Assembly: GCA_026182355.1 (NCBI GenBank)
Contig: JAPFBL010000001.1
Span: forward strand, 2,046,001 to 2,110,000
From: Hermatobates lingyangjiaoensis
Taxonomy: Eukaryota > Arthropoda > Insecta > Hemiptera > Hermatobatidae
Reading direction: 5' to 3'
DNA length: 64,000 bases
Position numbers and translations under genes: made by a program
Notes under the pieces: generated by a model
Told to the model about the DNA's origin: nothing
The model's input: only the letters and a program-made list of their open reading frames with translations
The model's database searches: none
Part shown: positions 38,690 to 48,540 of the stretch, piece after piece
How the letters are laid out: the number at the start of each line of letters is the position of its first letter
Position numbering within the stretch: the stretch's first letter is position 1

Positions 38690-39010
38690 GTGAATACCAA
38701 GTATCTAGTGGCCACCCCCAGCGTGGGGGAATTTTTTATGAGGGGGAGGGTAAGTGGGTGGACCACCTGGGGGCGCAAAGCGTCACCAGGGCGACGGATC
38801 GATGATCCTGCCCGGACAAATCAAAACACCATTGCTCCTGGGCACCCGCCACGGCCGCACGCCGCCTGCATTCGTCATCCGCCAATCTCGACCTCAGCCC
38901 CTATTGCTTCGTATTGAATTTCAGTTAGCGGCCGACAATCCAACCCTCTTTTTTTGTCACTTACCCTAGGACCTCGATACCCTCAAATCTCCTTTCACCC
39001 TATAAAAATA
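38690..39010. promoter_or_regulatory. GC-rich island with CTCF-like site
   Basis: The most GC-rich stretch of the intron. CCACCTGGGGGCGC at 38763-38776 closely fits the CTCF core, and GTCACCAGGGCGAC follows about 15 bp on. Then GCCACGGCCGCACGCCGCC. Two overlapping frames (38612-38917, 38754-38969) lack domains. Candidate insulator or enhancer. Confidence 0.42.
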
Positions 39011-40068
39011 CCTCCTTCCATTCAAACTTACCATTCGTCAAATTCCTATAACAGAATAAGTAGCATTTTTTATAACCACAGGGCTTAAATAAATTGCTAT
39101 CTTTTATTGTGTAGTCCTCATAAATTATAAGGTAATATTTAAATGTTTACGATTAGATCACTGTTAACAATTCCGTTATTCTGTTTATTATTTTATGCTA
39201 ACACAAAATTAAAATGTTCCTAAGTAGTTTAATATTATGTAAAACATAGTCATAATCATAACAACTTGATTATATTTTAAGGAACCAGTAGCAATATAAT
39301 CAGGAATTATGCTCTCCTGTATTAACTTCTTTTATTACTACTTAATTTGTGGGACATATTTCACATTGTATATTTTAATAGAAGAGGAAAAAGAGGAACA
39401 AAGTTAATGTTATTATTTATAATACGAGTGCCATTCTAATTCTATGAATCAGTTAACAAGTTCTTGTTACTTATTCATCTGTTCTGCAGCTATGCTGGAG
39501 AAGTACTCAGTCTTTTATATTAACCACTGACCTTATGGTAGATGGTAGGAGAATCGTCTAACAACCTCAATAAGCTTAGGGGATTGTCTTCTTTGTAATT
39601 CCCTTTCTTACTTTCCAACATAAAAAAAGATAAATACGGTACATTTTTTGGTTGCAGAATTTGTAATCATAACATATGCTATCTCCACACATTTACAATA
39701 ACTAAGGCATAAGGTTAATATTTTAACCAATATGTTAACATTTACAACAGTATTATTAAATTCCTTAATTTAAAAAAAGAAACTTGAAAATTAATGCCAT
39801 GGTTTTGATTTTACTAGGCAGTATTACCTTCAAATTTGCCTGGTTTTTTTTTAATTTTTGTTCGTTTTTTTGTCGATATTGTTTTTGATGATACCATATG
39901 TGTGCTTAGTTAATATACTAAATAAGATTGCTCAAGTTTTGTTTTAAGAAATGAGTGAAAGTTTCAGATTATCTTAAATAGAAGATGACATTTTAAACTA
40001 ATGTAAACTTTACTGGTGATGGGAATTTAGTCTAACTAGACATAAAATAACATGACCCTTTATGTATA

Positions 40069-40273
40069 TGTAAGTTTGTAGTCAACGTGATTTATTTAAG
40101 AAAATTAAATTACACGTTTTCACTCAAAATTAGGAACAATAATATTAATAATTTAAACTGATAAATAAACTAAACACAACTAAAATATCAAGTTCACATC
40201 AATGTCAATAAAACATTAGACACTTGCCAGGTTACCTTCTCATAACAGCTGGCCGCAGGGTTGCCAGCTTACA
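40069..40273 (-). repeat. 3' LTR of the gag-pro element
   Basis: Downstream LTR with respect to the minus-strand genes. The protease frame ends inside it: the stop is at 40240-40242, so the last 10 or so codons are LTR sequence. This shows that the lost pol region was removed right up to the LTR border. Confidence 0.85.
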
Positions 40274-40770
40274 CCCTGCTGTTTATACTTCTCTAACAAT
40301 GATTTTTGTTTATTTTCATCGGTAATATGTTGCAGATCTGCTGTGTATGCTTCAATGGGTAAACCCTCATTAAAGTTAACTTCTATGATATCTGTATTTG
40401 ATCTGTTTAATTTTTGAAAAATATTTAACTTCTCATCCTGGATAAGTTGAAATCTCTGGATGGCATCTGTTCCCAATATTAAGTCATAATTAAAATTGTT
40501 ATGGCTTACTACAGAAACGTTTAGAAAATTTGTAATGTCTCCAATAGTTAGTGTAAGATTAACCCGGGCTTGTGTAAAATCGGTTCCATTAATAGTTTTT
40601 AATAAGCTTCGCTCTTTATTAACTTGCAACTGCAGCGAGTCAATAATTCTTTGATTGATAATAGTGGTGTTTGAACCAGAATCATATAGAGCAGTTATTT
40701 TGAATCGGTTATTTATGGTGACATTCAATTTTATCAGTGAATCCGATTTCCCCGGGGCTATTAGTTTAAA
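40240..40770 (-). CDS. pro: Retroviral-type aspartyl protease, expressed by -1 frameshift
   Basis: This frame is -1 relative to gag, and it lacks a nearby ATG, as expected for a product made by ribosomal frameshifting from the heptamer at 40770-40764. The catalytic triad appears as ALYDSGSNTT, with DSG where DTG is commonest, and the second hydrophobic-Gly motif as LILGTD about 68 residues on. After the protease, the sequence DLQHITDENKQKSLLEKYK resembles the linker before reverse transcriptase in gypsy-like pol. It then runs into LTR sequence and stops, so polymerase domains are absent. The start coordinate marks the frameshift site rather than an initiator codon. Confidence 0.75.
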   Translation of the reverse strand, partial: FKLIAPGKSDSLIKLNVTINNRFKITALYDSGSNTTIINQRIIDSLQLQVNKERSLLKTINGTDFTQARVNLTLTIGDITNFLNVSVVSHNNFNYDLILGTDAIQRFQLIQDEKLNIFQKLNRSNTDIIEVNFNEGLPIEAYTADLQHITDENKQKSLLEKYKQQGVSWQPCGQLL

Positions 40771-41888
40771 TGAGTTTGGTTTGAGTAGGTACTTGAAACG
40801 TCAATGAAGTTTGACTTCACTCTTTCTTTTTTTACCTCGCTGTTTCGACAATCCGCCGGTAAATGATATCTGTTTTTCCAACCAAGAGATTCGCAGATGT
40901 GACATGGTTTACGAAAATTACCAGTATCGTTTTTCTTATGAGTTTCCTCTTCTTTTCTCAAGGGCACAGTTTTATTTTCTGGTAGTCTATCCCTCTTTCC
41001 TGTAATAAAAGAATCTTCTAATTTACGCAATTCAGTAAACAATTTATCAATAGTAGTTATATGCTGGCGGTCGAACTGCTTCTGAGCATCATACGGTAAA
41101 CTAACCACAATAAGATTAATGCGTGAAATTTCAGTCATACCAGGTTCAGCTTCTAACCACAATCTCTCCTTAGTTAAAGCAAAATCAAGGAGTGATCCTC
41201 CAAGGTACTTGTAACTGTGAGCCTTCCGAACAATTGTCCAGCCCTTATCAACAAAAACGATCAAGAATGAATCTTTCCATGATCGCCATGAACCTGTTAA
41301 ACCCAATTTTACTAGATTAGATTCGTACCAATCTTTTGAAGCTCCTTCGACAAAAAAGTTTAACGCTTGAATTTTCATTTCATCAGAAGTAATATGAAAA
41401 CGTTCACATTCATTTTCAAATCTTTCTAACCATCTTTCTGAATCAAGCTGTTTTTTATCATATTTTGAAATTAAAATTTTTTTTTCAATTTCATGTAACT
41501 TTATTTCGTTATTATGCAGTTTTAACTGACTTTCTAATTGTTTTATACGGTCTTCTAAAGCAGAATTTGTATATTGTGTCGACTCACCTTCAGTAGATTT
41601 AGACACAATCTCTTCTAATGGCATATCTTTAAAGCATAGGTTTTCTTCTTCATCAAAATATTCTCCTTTTATAGCATCATCAATTCTAATAGCAACTTTC
41701 CTATAGCCTGAAATTGGCTTGATAGCTTTAATTGAATTTTTTATTGTATTTTTACCTGCTAAAATTGTATGGAACTTTATGTCTCTAGACTCCTCAGGTA
41801 TCAGAAACCATAATTCCTTATTCAAAGATAACGCCTGAATATCAAATGTCTTCTCAGCTTTCTTCTTAATGACATAAAGCTGGCACAT
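40761..41888 (-). CDS. gag: Retrotransposon Gag protein
   Basis: 375 residues, uninterrupted. Residues about 110-155 look like a coiled coil rich in K, E and L. Residues about 152-295 resemble a Retrotrans_gag capsid domain, including WLERFENECERF and the stretch ALNFFVEGASKDWYE. A single zinc knuckle follows (C329, C332, H342, C347; C-X2-C-X9-H-X4-C) with a basic tail. Its product would package the element RNA in a cytoplasmic particle. The stop TAA (40763-40761) directly follows a TTTAAAC heptamer in register for -1 frameshifting. A 13 bp tandem repeat around 41872-41897 lies at the start, and an upstream ATG in another frame begins within it, so the original start may have been altered. 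Confidence 0.8.
   Translation of the reverse strand: MCQLYVIKKKAEKTFDIQALSLNKELWFLIPEESRDIKFHTILAGKNTIKNSIKAIKPISGYRKVAIRIDDAIKGEYFDEEENLCFKDMPLEEIVSKSTEGESTQYTNSALEDRIKQLESQLKLHNNEIKLHEIEKKILISKYDKKQLDSERWLERFENECERFHITSDEMKIQALNFFVEGASKDWYESNLVKLGLTGSWRSWKDSFLIVFVDKGWTIVRKAHSYKYLGGSLLDFALTKERLWLEAEPGMTEISRINLIVVSLPYDAQKQFDRQHITTIDKLFTELRKLEDSFITGKRDRLPENKTVPLRKEEETHKKNDTGNFRKPCHICESLGWKNRYHLPADCRNSEVKKERVKSNFIDVSSTYSNQTHLN
40764..40770 (-). other. -1 ribosomal frameshift slippery site
   Basis: On the minus strand the heptamer reads TTTAAAC and fits X XXY YYZ in the gag frame (codons TTA AAC), followed at once by the gag stop TAA. The protease frame is open in -1 through this point. I did not establish a downstream pseudoknot, although a GC-rich stretch (about 40741-40757) follows closely. 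Confidence 0.7.
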
Positions 41889-41929
41889 AAAGCTGGGCCA
41901 TCTCCTAATCCGTTGAGTGTAATTTAATT

Positions 41930-42130
41930 TGTAAGTTTGTAGTCAACGTGATTTATTTAAGAAAATTAAATTACACGTTTTCACTCAAAATTAGGAACAA
42001 TAATATTAATAATTTAAACTGATAAATAAACTAAACACAACTAAAATATCAAGTTCACATCAATGTCAATAAAACATTAGACACTTGCCAGGTTACCTTC
42101 TCATAACAGCTGGCCGCAGGGTTGCCAGCT

Positions 42131-42133
<3 letters not shown>
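41930..42133 (-). repeat. 5' LTR of the gag-pro element
   Basis: By eye it matches the copy at 40069-40273 base for base over about 204 positions, except the last base (CTTACT instead of CTTACA). Because the genes are on the minus strand, this is the upstream LTR. It is followed on the + strand side by a (TA)n tract. Confidence 0.85.

Positions 42134-42182
<49 letters not shown>
42134..42182. repeat. (TA)n microsatellite
   Basis: TA run directly next to the 5' LTR of the gag-pro element. A second, interrupted run is at 42265-42342. Confidence 0.97.
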
Positions 42183-42184
<2 letters not shown>

Positions 42185-42265
42185 TGAAATGGGAAAAAAG
42201 ACTAAGATCCATTTCATATTGAAGTTTGATCATTGATTGTTATTTCCCGTGTTTATGTGAAATAT
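42182..42265 (+). mobile_element. Palindromic element, family P1, decayed copy
   Basis: Recognised by AAATGGGAAAAAAGACTAAG, the TTTGATCATTGATTGTTATT segment and the CGTGTTTATGTGAAAT tail, between two (TA)n tracts next to the LTR element. Confidence 0.5.
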
Positions 42266-42303
42266 TGTATATATATATATATTATATTATATTATATATA
42301 TAT

Positions 42304-42345
<42 letters not shown>

Positions 42346-42536
42346 CAATGTACATAAAGAAACAGAAATTAAAAGCACACACTTTTCGCTAAGTTGACAA
42401 ACCTTGTTTGCTAACTTGTCAAACCTGCTGACTTTTATTTATAATCTTCAGTTTATCTAAAATTGTATCAAATTTCTTTCAACAATTCCTCATATAAATT
42501 TATTTTTTTTTCTTTAAATGTTTAACCAAATTATAC

Positions 42537-42569
42537 CTGAAGATGACTTATATACAGTAGAAAGATCTA
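42537..42569 (+). ncRNA. Hammerhead-like motif, degenerate
   Basis: CTGAAGA (42537-42543), a 16-base segment with at most 3 bp of pairing, GAAA (42560-42563), GATC, TA. Confidence 0.22.
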
Positions 42570-42989
42570 ATAAAAAAATAATAAATTAATAAATTAATAT
42601 GGCTGCTAGACAAACGAGAAAAGTTAATTGAGTAAATACTTTCTTGAAGAAGGTACTTGCATTTATTTATTGTAATTGTTTGTAGTAACACATATCAGAT
42701 ATTAAACACTAACTCTAGCTAACAAGGAAATGTAAGGGGGATGATTAAATATTAATTGTATAAGGAAAAGTTAACTACAAAGAAAATGAAAGTGAGACAT
42801 CAAAATGGAATGAAACAATCATAAAATACTAAGATATAAAAATATCAGTTTACTCTTTAAAGAACATTTTTGCAACTTTGTTTATTACTAAGGTTGTGAA
42901 ACAACTAAGACCCCTACTGCATTAAGATCCAGTGTATTTGAATATAACTTATAGCTTTACATTCAAGTAAGATCTAATGATTTATGAAC

Positions 42990-43390
42990 AAACAGACTGT
43001 TTAGCATTGTAAGAAAGGAACAAGTAGTTGTAGGGCTGATAATACGTCAGAGAAAGAGGGATAAAATTTCCATGAAAAGGTAAAATCTTACCTTATGCTT
43101 TTCACTGTTTTGGTATTTGAAACACAGTTTATGTTGTTTTAAAGAAATGTGAAACTTCATCATTAATTAATTTTTGATATAGGTTATTTACAAGTTTAAT
43201 TATAGTTTATTTAAACATTTTTGGATTCGTTTTGTAAACTACATATCCCAATATTCAAACTGTAAGGCAGAAATGATAGGATTTGAAATATGGACTGTTT
43301 AAGGTTGTATGAATGGAATAGAGTGGGTAATAGGGTTGATACATGAGACGGAGAGGGAGGGAATTTGCATGGGGAGGTAAATCCGTCTGC
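42990..43390 (+). repeat. Diverged local duplication with a regulatory-like core
   Basis: 42990-43095 and 43288-43390 align (GACTGTTTA, TAGGGCTGAT versus TAGGGTTGAT, AGAAAGAGGGA versus GGAGAGGGAGGGA, AGGTAAA). The downstream copy is GC-richer and better preserved as an island. Confidence 0.5.
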
Positions 43391-43480
43391 ACATAACCGT
43401 GCTGCGAGTGGAGAGGACGAGAGGGCCAGACCCTTGACCCCATCACTTCCAGAACTACCTACTTCGCACTACCATGAATA
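43300..43480. promoter_or_regulatory. Candidate enhancer with POU octamer
   Basis: ATTTGCAT octamer at 43363-43370 within GC-raised sequence. A decayed relative lies 300 bp upstream. Confidence 0.37.
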
Positions 43481-44908
43481 TTACATTGGCCTCAAAAAAT
43501 CTCTACTGCCTCTCAAACTGATGTTATCATTCAAACTTTGCACTTCTTGAATAGAGTCATTAATATCTCATCACCACTGTTTATGCAAATTGCCCACTCT
43601 TCTTGTACATGATATTCAACAGAAAAAATTAAGATATTAAATCACTAAATTTAACTGTTATTTATAAATAAGATACAAATAATTTTTTTTTTCAGAAGAA
43701 ATGTCTGCATAAAGAGGATAATCAATACATAGCATTTTGCATAAATTATTTTAAAAAAAACTGCAATAATTAAAAAACCATATAATTTTACAATTTATGG
43801 GAGCTAGAGACTTCAAAAATTAATACATGTGTATATGCATACATAAAAGTATTTTTTTCTTATTCGGAAAAGTGTTAATGTGGTATGAAATTGTACAATT
43901 TTATCCATGATCGGTAAGTCGAAATAATTCTATACACAAAAGCGTATATACATAATTTACCGCCATGCCATGAGCTTAAAAATTAAACTATGAGTATGTG
44001 TAAAAGTATTAGTGTTTTGCTCGCCTCTAGAAGTTTGGTAGACATCATATGGTGATAGAAAAAAACGTTGTAGTCCTTATATAAGGATGTTTATTAATGG
44101 TATGTTTGACTTCAATAAATCTAGCTCTAAAATAGAAAGTATTAGCAAATTAAACCAGGATCATCAACAAAATTAAATGCCAAACTTTTTTTTCAACTCT
44201 AGGGTATCAAAATTAAAGAAGTTAAACTTTCTCTAACATACAAACATGGGAAAATTTATAGGAATATTTACAATATATCAACCCGCTTTTAAACTCTTTT
44301 GACAAGTTAAAACCATAATCCAAGTTTTATTCAATTCTTGGTTTATTAAAATTGTCAATTTTAAATTCTGATAGCCAGTAAAGTGAAGTATTGAACGATT
44401 ATTTGAGAAGATGGCTTTTGAGAACAAAGGTAGTAAACATAGCAGTTCTGAAAACTAACTGAATTGAACAGAAAAAGCAATGTTCATTCTGTCATGAGAC
44501 GCTCTGAAAACGTACCATCTATGTTATTTCGAAACATACTTATTAATGCAACTTTGTATTCTTCAAAAAAACAATATAATTATTTAGCTTTAATGTTTAA
44601 GCAATGAAAGGTCAAAATACAGATTGCAGATCTTCTTTCGAATTTTTAGAGAAAAATCATGGGAACTTCCAGACAAAATAGTAATTTGGGGCTATGCTTC
44701 ATGTTCTGTTATTTCTTTAATTTTATTTTTATCTTCACTTTTACAAAATAACCCTTTCTGTCTTTCTTACAAAAAGAAATTATTTTTAAAATGATTATTA
44801 TAAATTATATAATTGTTATTTTTACAGTCCACAAAATAACAGTCAGTAAGCGATTCATTTGTTAACAAAGCTTAAAACAAGATCCATTAAAAATCTTGCA
44901 AAGCACTA

Positions 44909-44995
44909 ATTTAAACTTTTAAACTAATTTAAACTAATTAAACTAATTAAACTAATTAAACTAATTTAAACTAATTTAAACTAATTTAAAATTTA
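44909..44995 (+). repeat. AAACTAATT(T) minisatellite
   Basis: At least eight tandem units of 9-10 bp, alternating AAACTAATT and AAACTAATTT. Confidence 0.9.
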
Positions 44996-46643
44996 ATTTA
45001 AAAAATGCACTTATTAACTCAAATTTGGCCTACAGAATCTGTGTTCACAGCGCTAACTGTGATTATCTTATGATGCATCATGTACTTTCAGTGCTGGCTA
45101 AAGGATAACTTAATATTCTAACAGATAACAAATTGAAGATTATTTTTGCAAATTCTATTTTATTTTTACTTTTTTATATATATAATAGAATTTTTTTATT
45201 TATAAAGTTGAGGAAAAATGTAGGTAATCTTTTGCCAGCTTGCTTGTTTTATTTACATCTAAAGGGATTTATCTGTGAATTTATGTAACAAATTTCCAAC
45301 ATGTAGTATAGAAGTATTGATTTTACTTGTGGTGTAGAATGAAATATGTAGATCCCTTGATTCTTAGTTGTTGAATTATTATTAAACTGATTGAATTTCA
45401 AAGCCACAAGAGCTGTTGTATTATGATTTTCGAAAAGTCCATTAAAAAGTAAAAGGGGCATGGAAAATGAAATCAATTAGGGCTAGGTTATCAGCGGAGA
45501 TCACATACCTGTTTATTCAGTTTACCTCGAGTCCTGTTCACTGAAAATTAATATTTAGAGGTTGAAATGAAGTACTTAACATGCTTATTCTGTAAACAAT
45601 ACCGCGAGAATTTTCCTAATAAAGACAGTTTTGTTGCACGGAGGTACGGAACTGTTAATTAAACAATGCTGGTCTATTATTTCACATAACATTGTAATTA
45701 ACTGCATTTATTATATTTTCGTACAGATTTTATGGTTCTTCATTTTAGCAATTGAATATACAGTATTCCTTATTATTTTAAGTAAATAGCAATTTTGTTT
45801 CCTAATTAGTTCTAAGTACGTTATTATAAAAGTTTTGTGGAGAACTCAAAGCAAAGTGATCATCTTAAAACATTATAGATAAAAATCTAATTTTACTCTT
45901 CAAATTTTACGTAACAAACATAGTTTTTTTTACGTTTGTTTAAATTCAGAAAACATAAAGAATATTGTTCTTCATATATTTGATTTTTAGGCTTTTTTGA
46001 CTACATTTAATAGTAAGTAAATATACATAAGGATTATGCTTTATTTTTTACTATTCTTCCAATGAAAACTTATTAATTTTGCATAGTTTTTGTAATTTTC
46101 GTTTCTTTAAGTGTATAAGAAAGGAAATTACGAATAAATGAGACACTATACATTATAGTATACGATTTTTTTTATCAATCTTCACGTCAAGACTAAAGTT
46201 TGTTCATTATCAATACTTTAGAGCAAAACGACTGTTTGTTTAAAAATCGAAGGTAATAAATTTTTAAGATTAGTCGTAACATTTGAAATGGTTTGATACT
46301 TTCTATTATTGACGATTTTTAAAATTGCCTAGTTGGTTAGAGTTTATTGGCCTTAGAATGATAGACCTCAGGTAAAAAAAAATTAGGCCCTTCACAGTAA
46401 AACTGCTTTGGAAATTAATGGTTTGAAATATAAATTTAGTTTTTATTTCTTATATATAATATATTTAAGTGTAATTAAACCGCATTTATGATTAAACAAT
46501 GAAAATAATGATTTTATATAAATCATTATATATCTGTTTCCACTTGGTTCAATTTCGTCTTATGTTTTTCCAAGTTACGCAATTTTTTCTTTAATTCAGA
46601 GCTCAACTTAAAAGTTAAATCACCATAATTTTTTAATTTATTA

Positions 46644-46682
46644 TTGGACATGTTTCGGTGTTACATCCACCATCTTCAGCAA
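46644..46682 (-). ncRNA. Hammerhead-ribozyme-like motif (best fit)
   Basis: Minus strand, 5' to 3': TTG; core CTGAAGA (46679-46673); an extra T; stem II GGTG/CACC around a 7-base loop; GAAA (46656-46653); self-complementary CATG (stem III); TC at the expected cleavage site; then CAA, pairing with the first TTG as stem I. All parts of a type I hammerhead are in order. The extra T between the core and stem II is not canonical. Confidence 0.45.
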
Positions 46683-46890
46683 ACACAATTAAAACTACAC
46701 TTAACAAATTAATCTAAGGGGAAATGGAACCAAGTGGAAACAGACATGCAGTTTTTAAAGAGACATGCTTTTAAAAGCATGCATTGAAGAAGGACTGCTC
46801 CCAACTTTTACAAATATATATATATATATATATAGTTGGGTTACTAGCCGTTGCGTCTACAACGTGCTTGGTCTCCCTTTCTCTTTTCTT

Positions 46891-46918
46891 CTGAAGACGG
46901 ATTACCCGAAAATTTGAG
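46891..46918 (+). ncRNA. Hammerhead-like motif, weak
   Basis: Core CTGAAGA (46891-46897), short stem II GG/CC around ATTA, GAAA (46908-46911), then ATTT allowing a 2 bp stem III. Lies between two (TA)n tracts; a further degenerate example is at 47037-47057 (minus; CTGAAGA...GAAATATA). Confidence 0.25.
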
Positions 46919-47058
46919 TCTGTAAGTGTGTCTTTTACTTTCTGTGCTACCTATCTTCAATTTTGAACTGTTATATATATATAAACTAGAATTTTTAAAA
47001 GAACATAGAAAAGAAATCACTGAACTCACTACTATATTTCGATGTCCTCGTCTTCAGG

Positions 47059-47090
<32 letters not shown>

Positions 47091-48109
47091 AGTTTGTATA
47101 CTCATTCCCATATGTTGATATCATGTTCAAACTTGATATGACCTCTGATTAAATATAACCATAATTTTTATTTTGTTTCTAAGATGATTTTGTCCATTGA
47201 GGTCAGTTTTATTAAAAAATAACTTTTGAAAAAATATTTGTTAATTGAATTACAGAGGTCGTTGTTTTTCTTTTTCTTAGTTTTAATGTGAAGGTAAAAG
47301 AATGATGTGTCTCACTGAATTTCATAAAAATTTTTTACATATGTTTTAAAGATGTTAATGAAATGGAATGTAAAATGATAAATGGTTGATTCATATTTGC
47401 AAATGAATCGACAATGATGATAAATAATAGTGATATGAAATTTGCCCATCTAGTCTCCATATTCAGCATGGTCTCAGGCACGCATTTAAGGTCCTTTCTT
47501 CTAAAACAAACTAATTGACAAATCTTTCTTTCGTAAACTCATGTAAGTATAAGTTCACATAGAAATGCTAGTTTTATTTTTAATGTCTTATATTATGGTT
47601 TAAAATGAGTTAGTATATTGTCAAAAATGACTTTATCGTCAAAAAACTTCCACCTGGTGTGAACCAAGAAGTATGCAAATAGTAGATAAAGAAAAAAAAA
47701 CTTAATATTATGTTTATGACATTAACGTTTTACCTGGCTGAAAATTTCTGTGGTCAACCTGAGTTACTTGTAATTTTCTCAATTTGTTTTTAGAAATTTA
47801 TATGAAATATTCAGATATAATGTATATAAAATGAAAATGTTACGTATGAATAATGAGATATAGGTACGTTTTACAGCACGTAAACAGATTCAAACAAGAA
47901 ATCTGAGAATTGTAGAATTCATTTTGCATTTCCTGATATATATGCTCATTATACCTTCTTTAGCTGCATAATGAAGTCGGCACCTTCTATCGCAGAGTAA
48001 TAAAGAAAACTGCATTACTGTTGCATGAAAATTAATTCTATTATCTATCATTAATACCATATGAGTACTAATTTAAAATAATTCTTATTGTGTTAAAGAA
48101 TAAAGAGAG

Positions 48110-48540
48110 ATTAAAAAGGGAGAAGGAAGTGGTTTTTCTACAGCCTTTCAAGTCGCTCATACGCTTGACTCGTGCATAAGTAGCCAAATCAGTCTACTAT
48201 ATATTTTACATTTTAAAACGTCGAATTCACCACTTCAAGTGTGTCGGTGTTTCATCTACTTATAATTAGTTATAAATTACTGTGGAAAAAAGTAAGATGG
48301 TCTTGGAGATTGGCCCACTGTAATTATGCCCAAGTCTTCTCACAATTCCATTCTACATCCGTTTAACGTACCATTATTTACGACTACCTGCCTCCATATC
48401 GACTACTCGACATTAGAAGGCGTTGTCTCATTATTCAGACACCTTGTAAGATAGGACATATGCTGTATCACTGTCATAATAAAGTATGCACTTCTATAAC
48501 CTTAGCGTAAATTAGAGGAACCACACTAACTGATTTCTGT
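48110..48540. promoter_or_regulatory. Mild candidate regulatory block
   Basis: Modest GC rise with GTCGCTCATACGC and GACTACCTGCC. No frame. Confidence 0.22.

Larger units (their letters stand above)
40069..42133 (-). mobile_element. Non-autonomous LTR retrotransposon with gag and protease only
   Basis: A 2.07 kb element bounded by two roughly 205 bp direct repeats that begin TGTAAG and end CTTAC(A) on the + strand, so the ends are inverted repeats of the TG...CA type. The interior, read on the minus strand, is gag then aspartyl protease. There is no reverse transcriptase, RNase H or integrase: the pol frame runs from the linker after the protease straight into the 3' LTR. Gag features (Retrotrans_gag-like domain, zinc knuckle) and a separate protease frame suggest Ty3/gypsy-like ancestry. 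It lies next to a (TA)n tract, with a possible TATA target duplication. No convincing primer-binding site was found; a short purine run (AGCAGGG) precedes the 3' LTR. Confidence 0.85.

Noticed and set aside
38612..38969. Two frames of 101 and 71 codons
   Set aside because: Same stretch open in two registers, explained by base composition rather than a gene.
44909..44995. CRISPR-like array
   Set aside because: A simple minisatellite without spacers in eukaryotic DNA.
46325..46380. tRNA gene or SINE from GCCTAGTTGGTTAGAG
   Set aside because: Only an A-box-like stretch; no B box, no cloverleaf closure and no SINE body.
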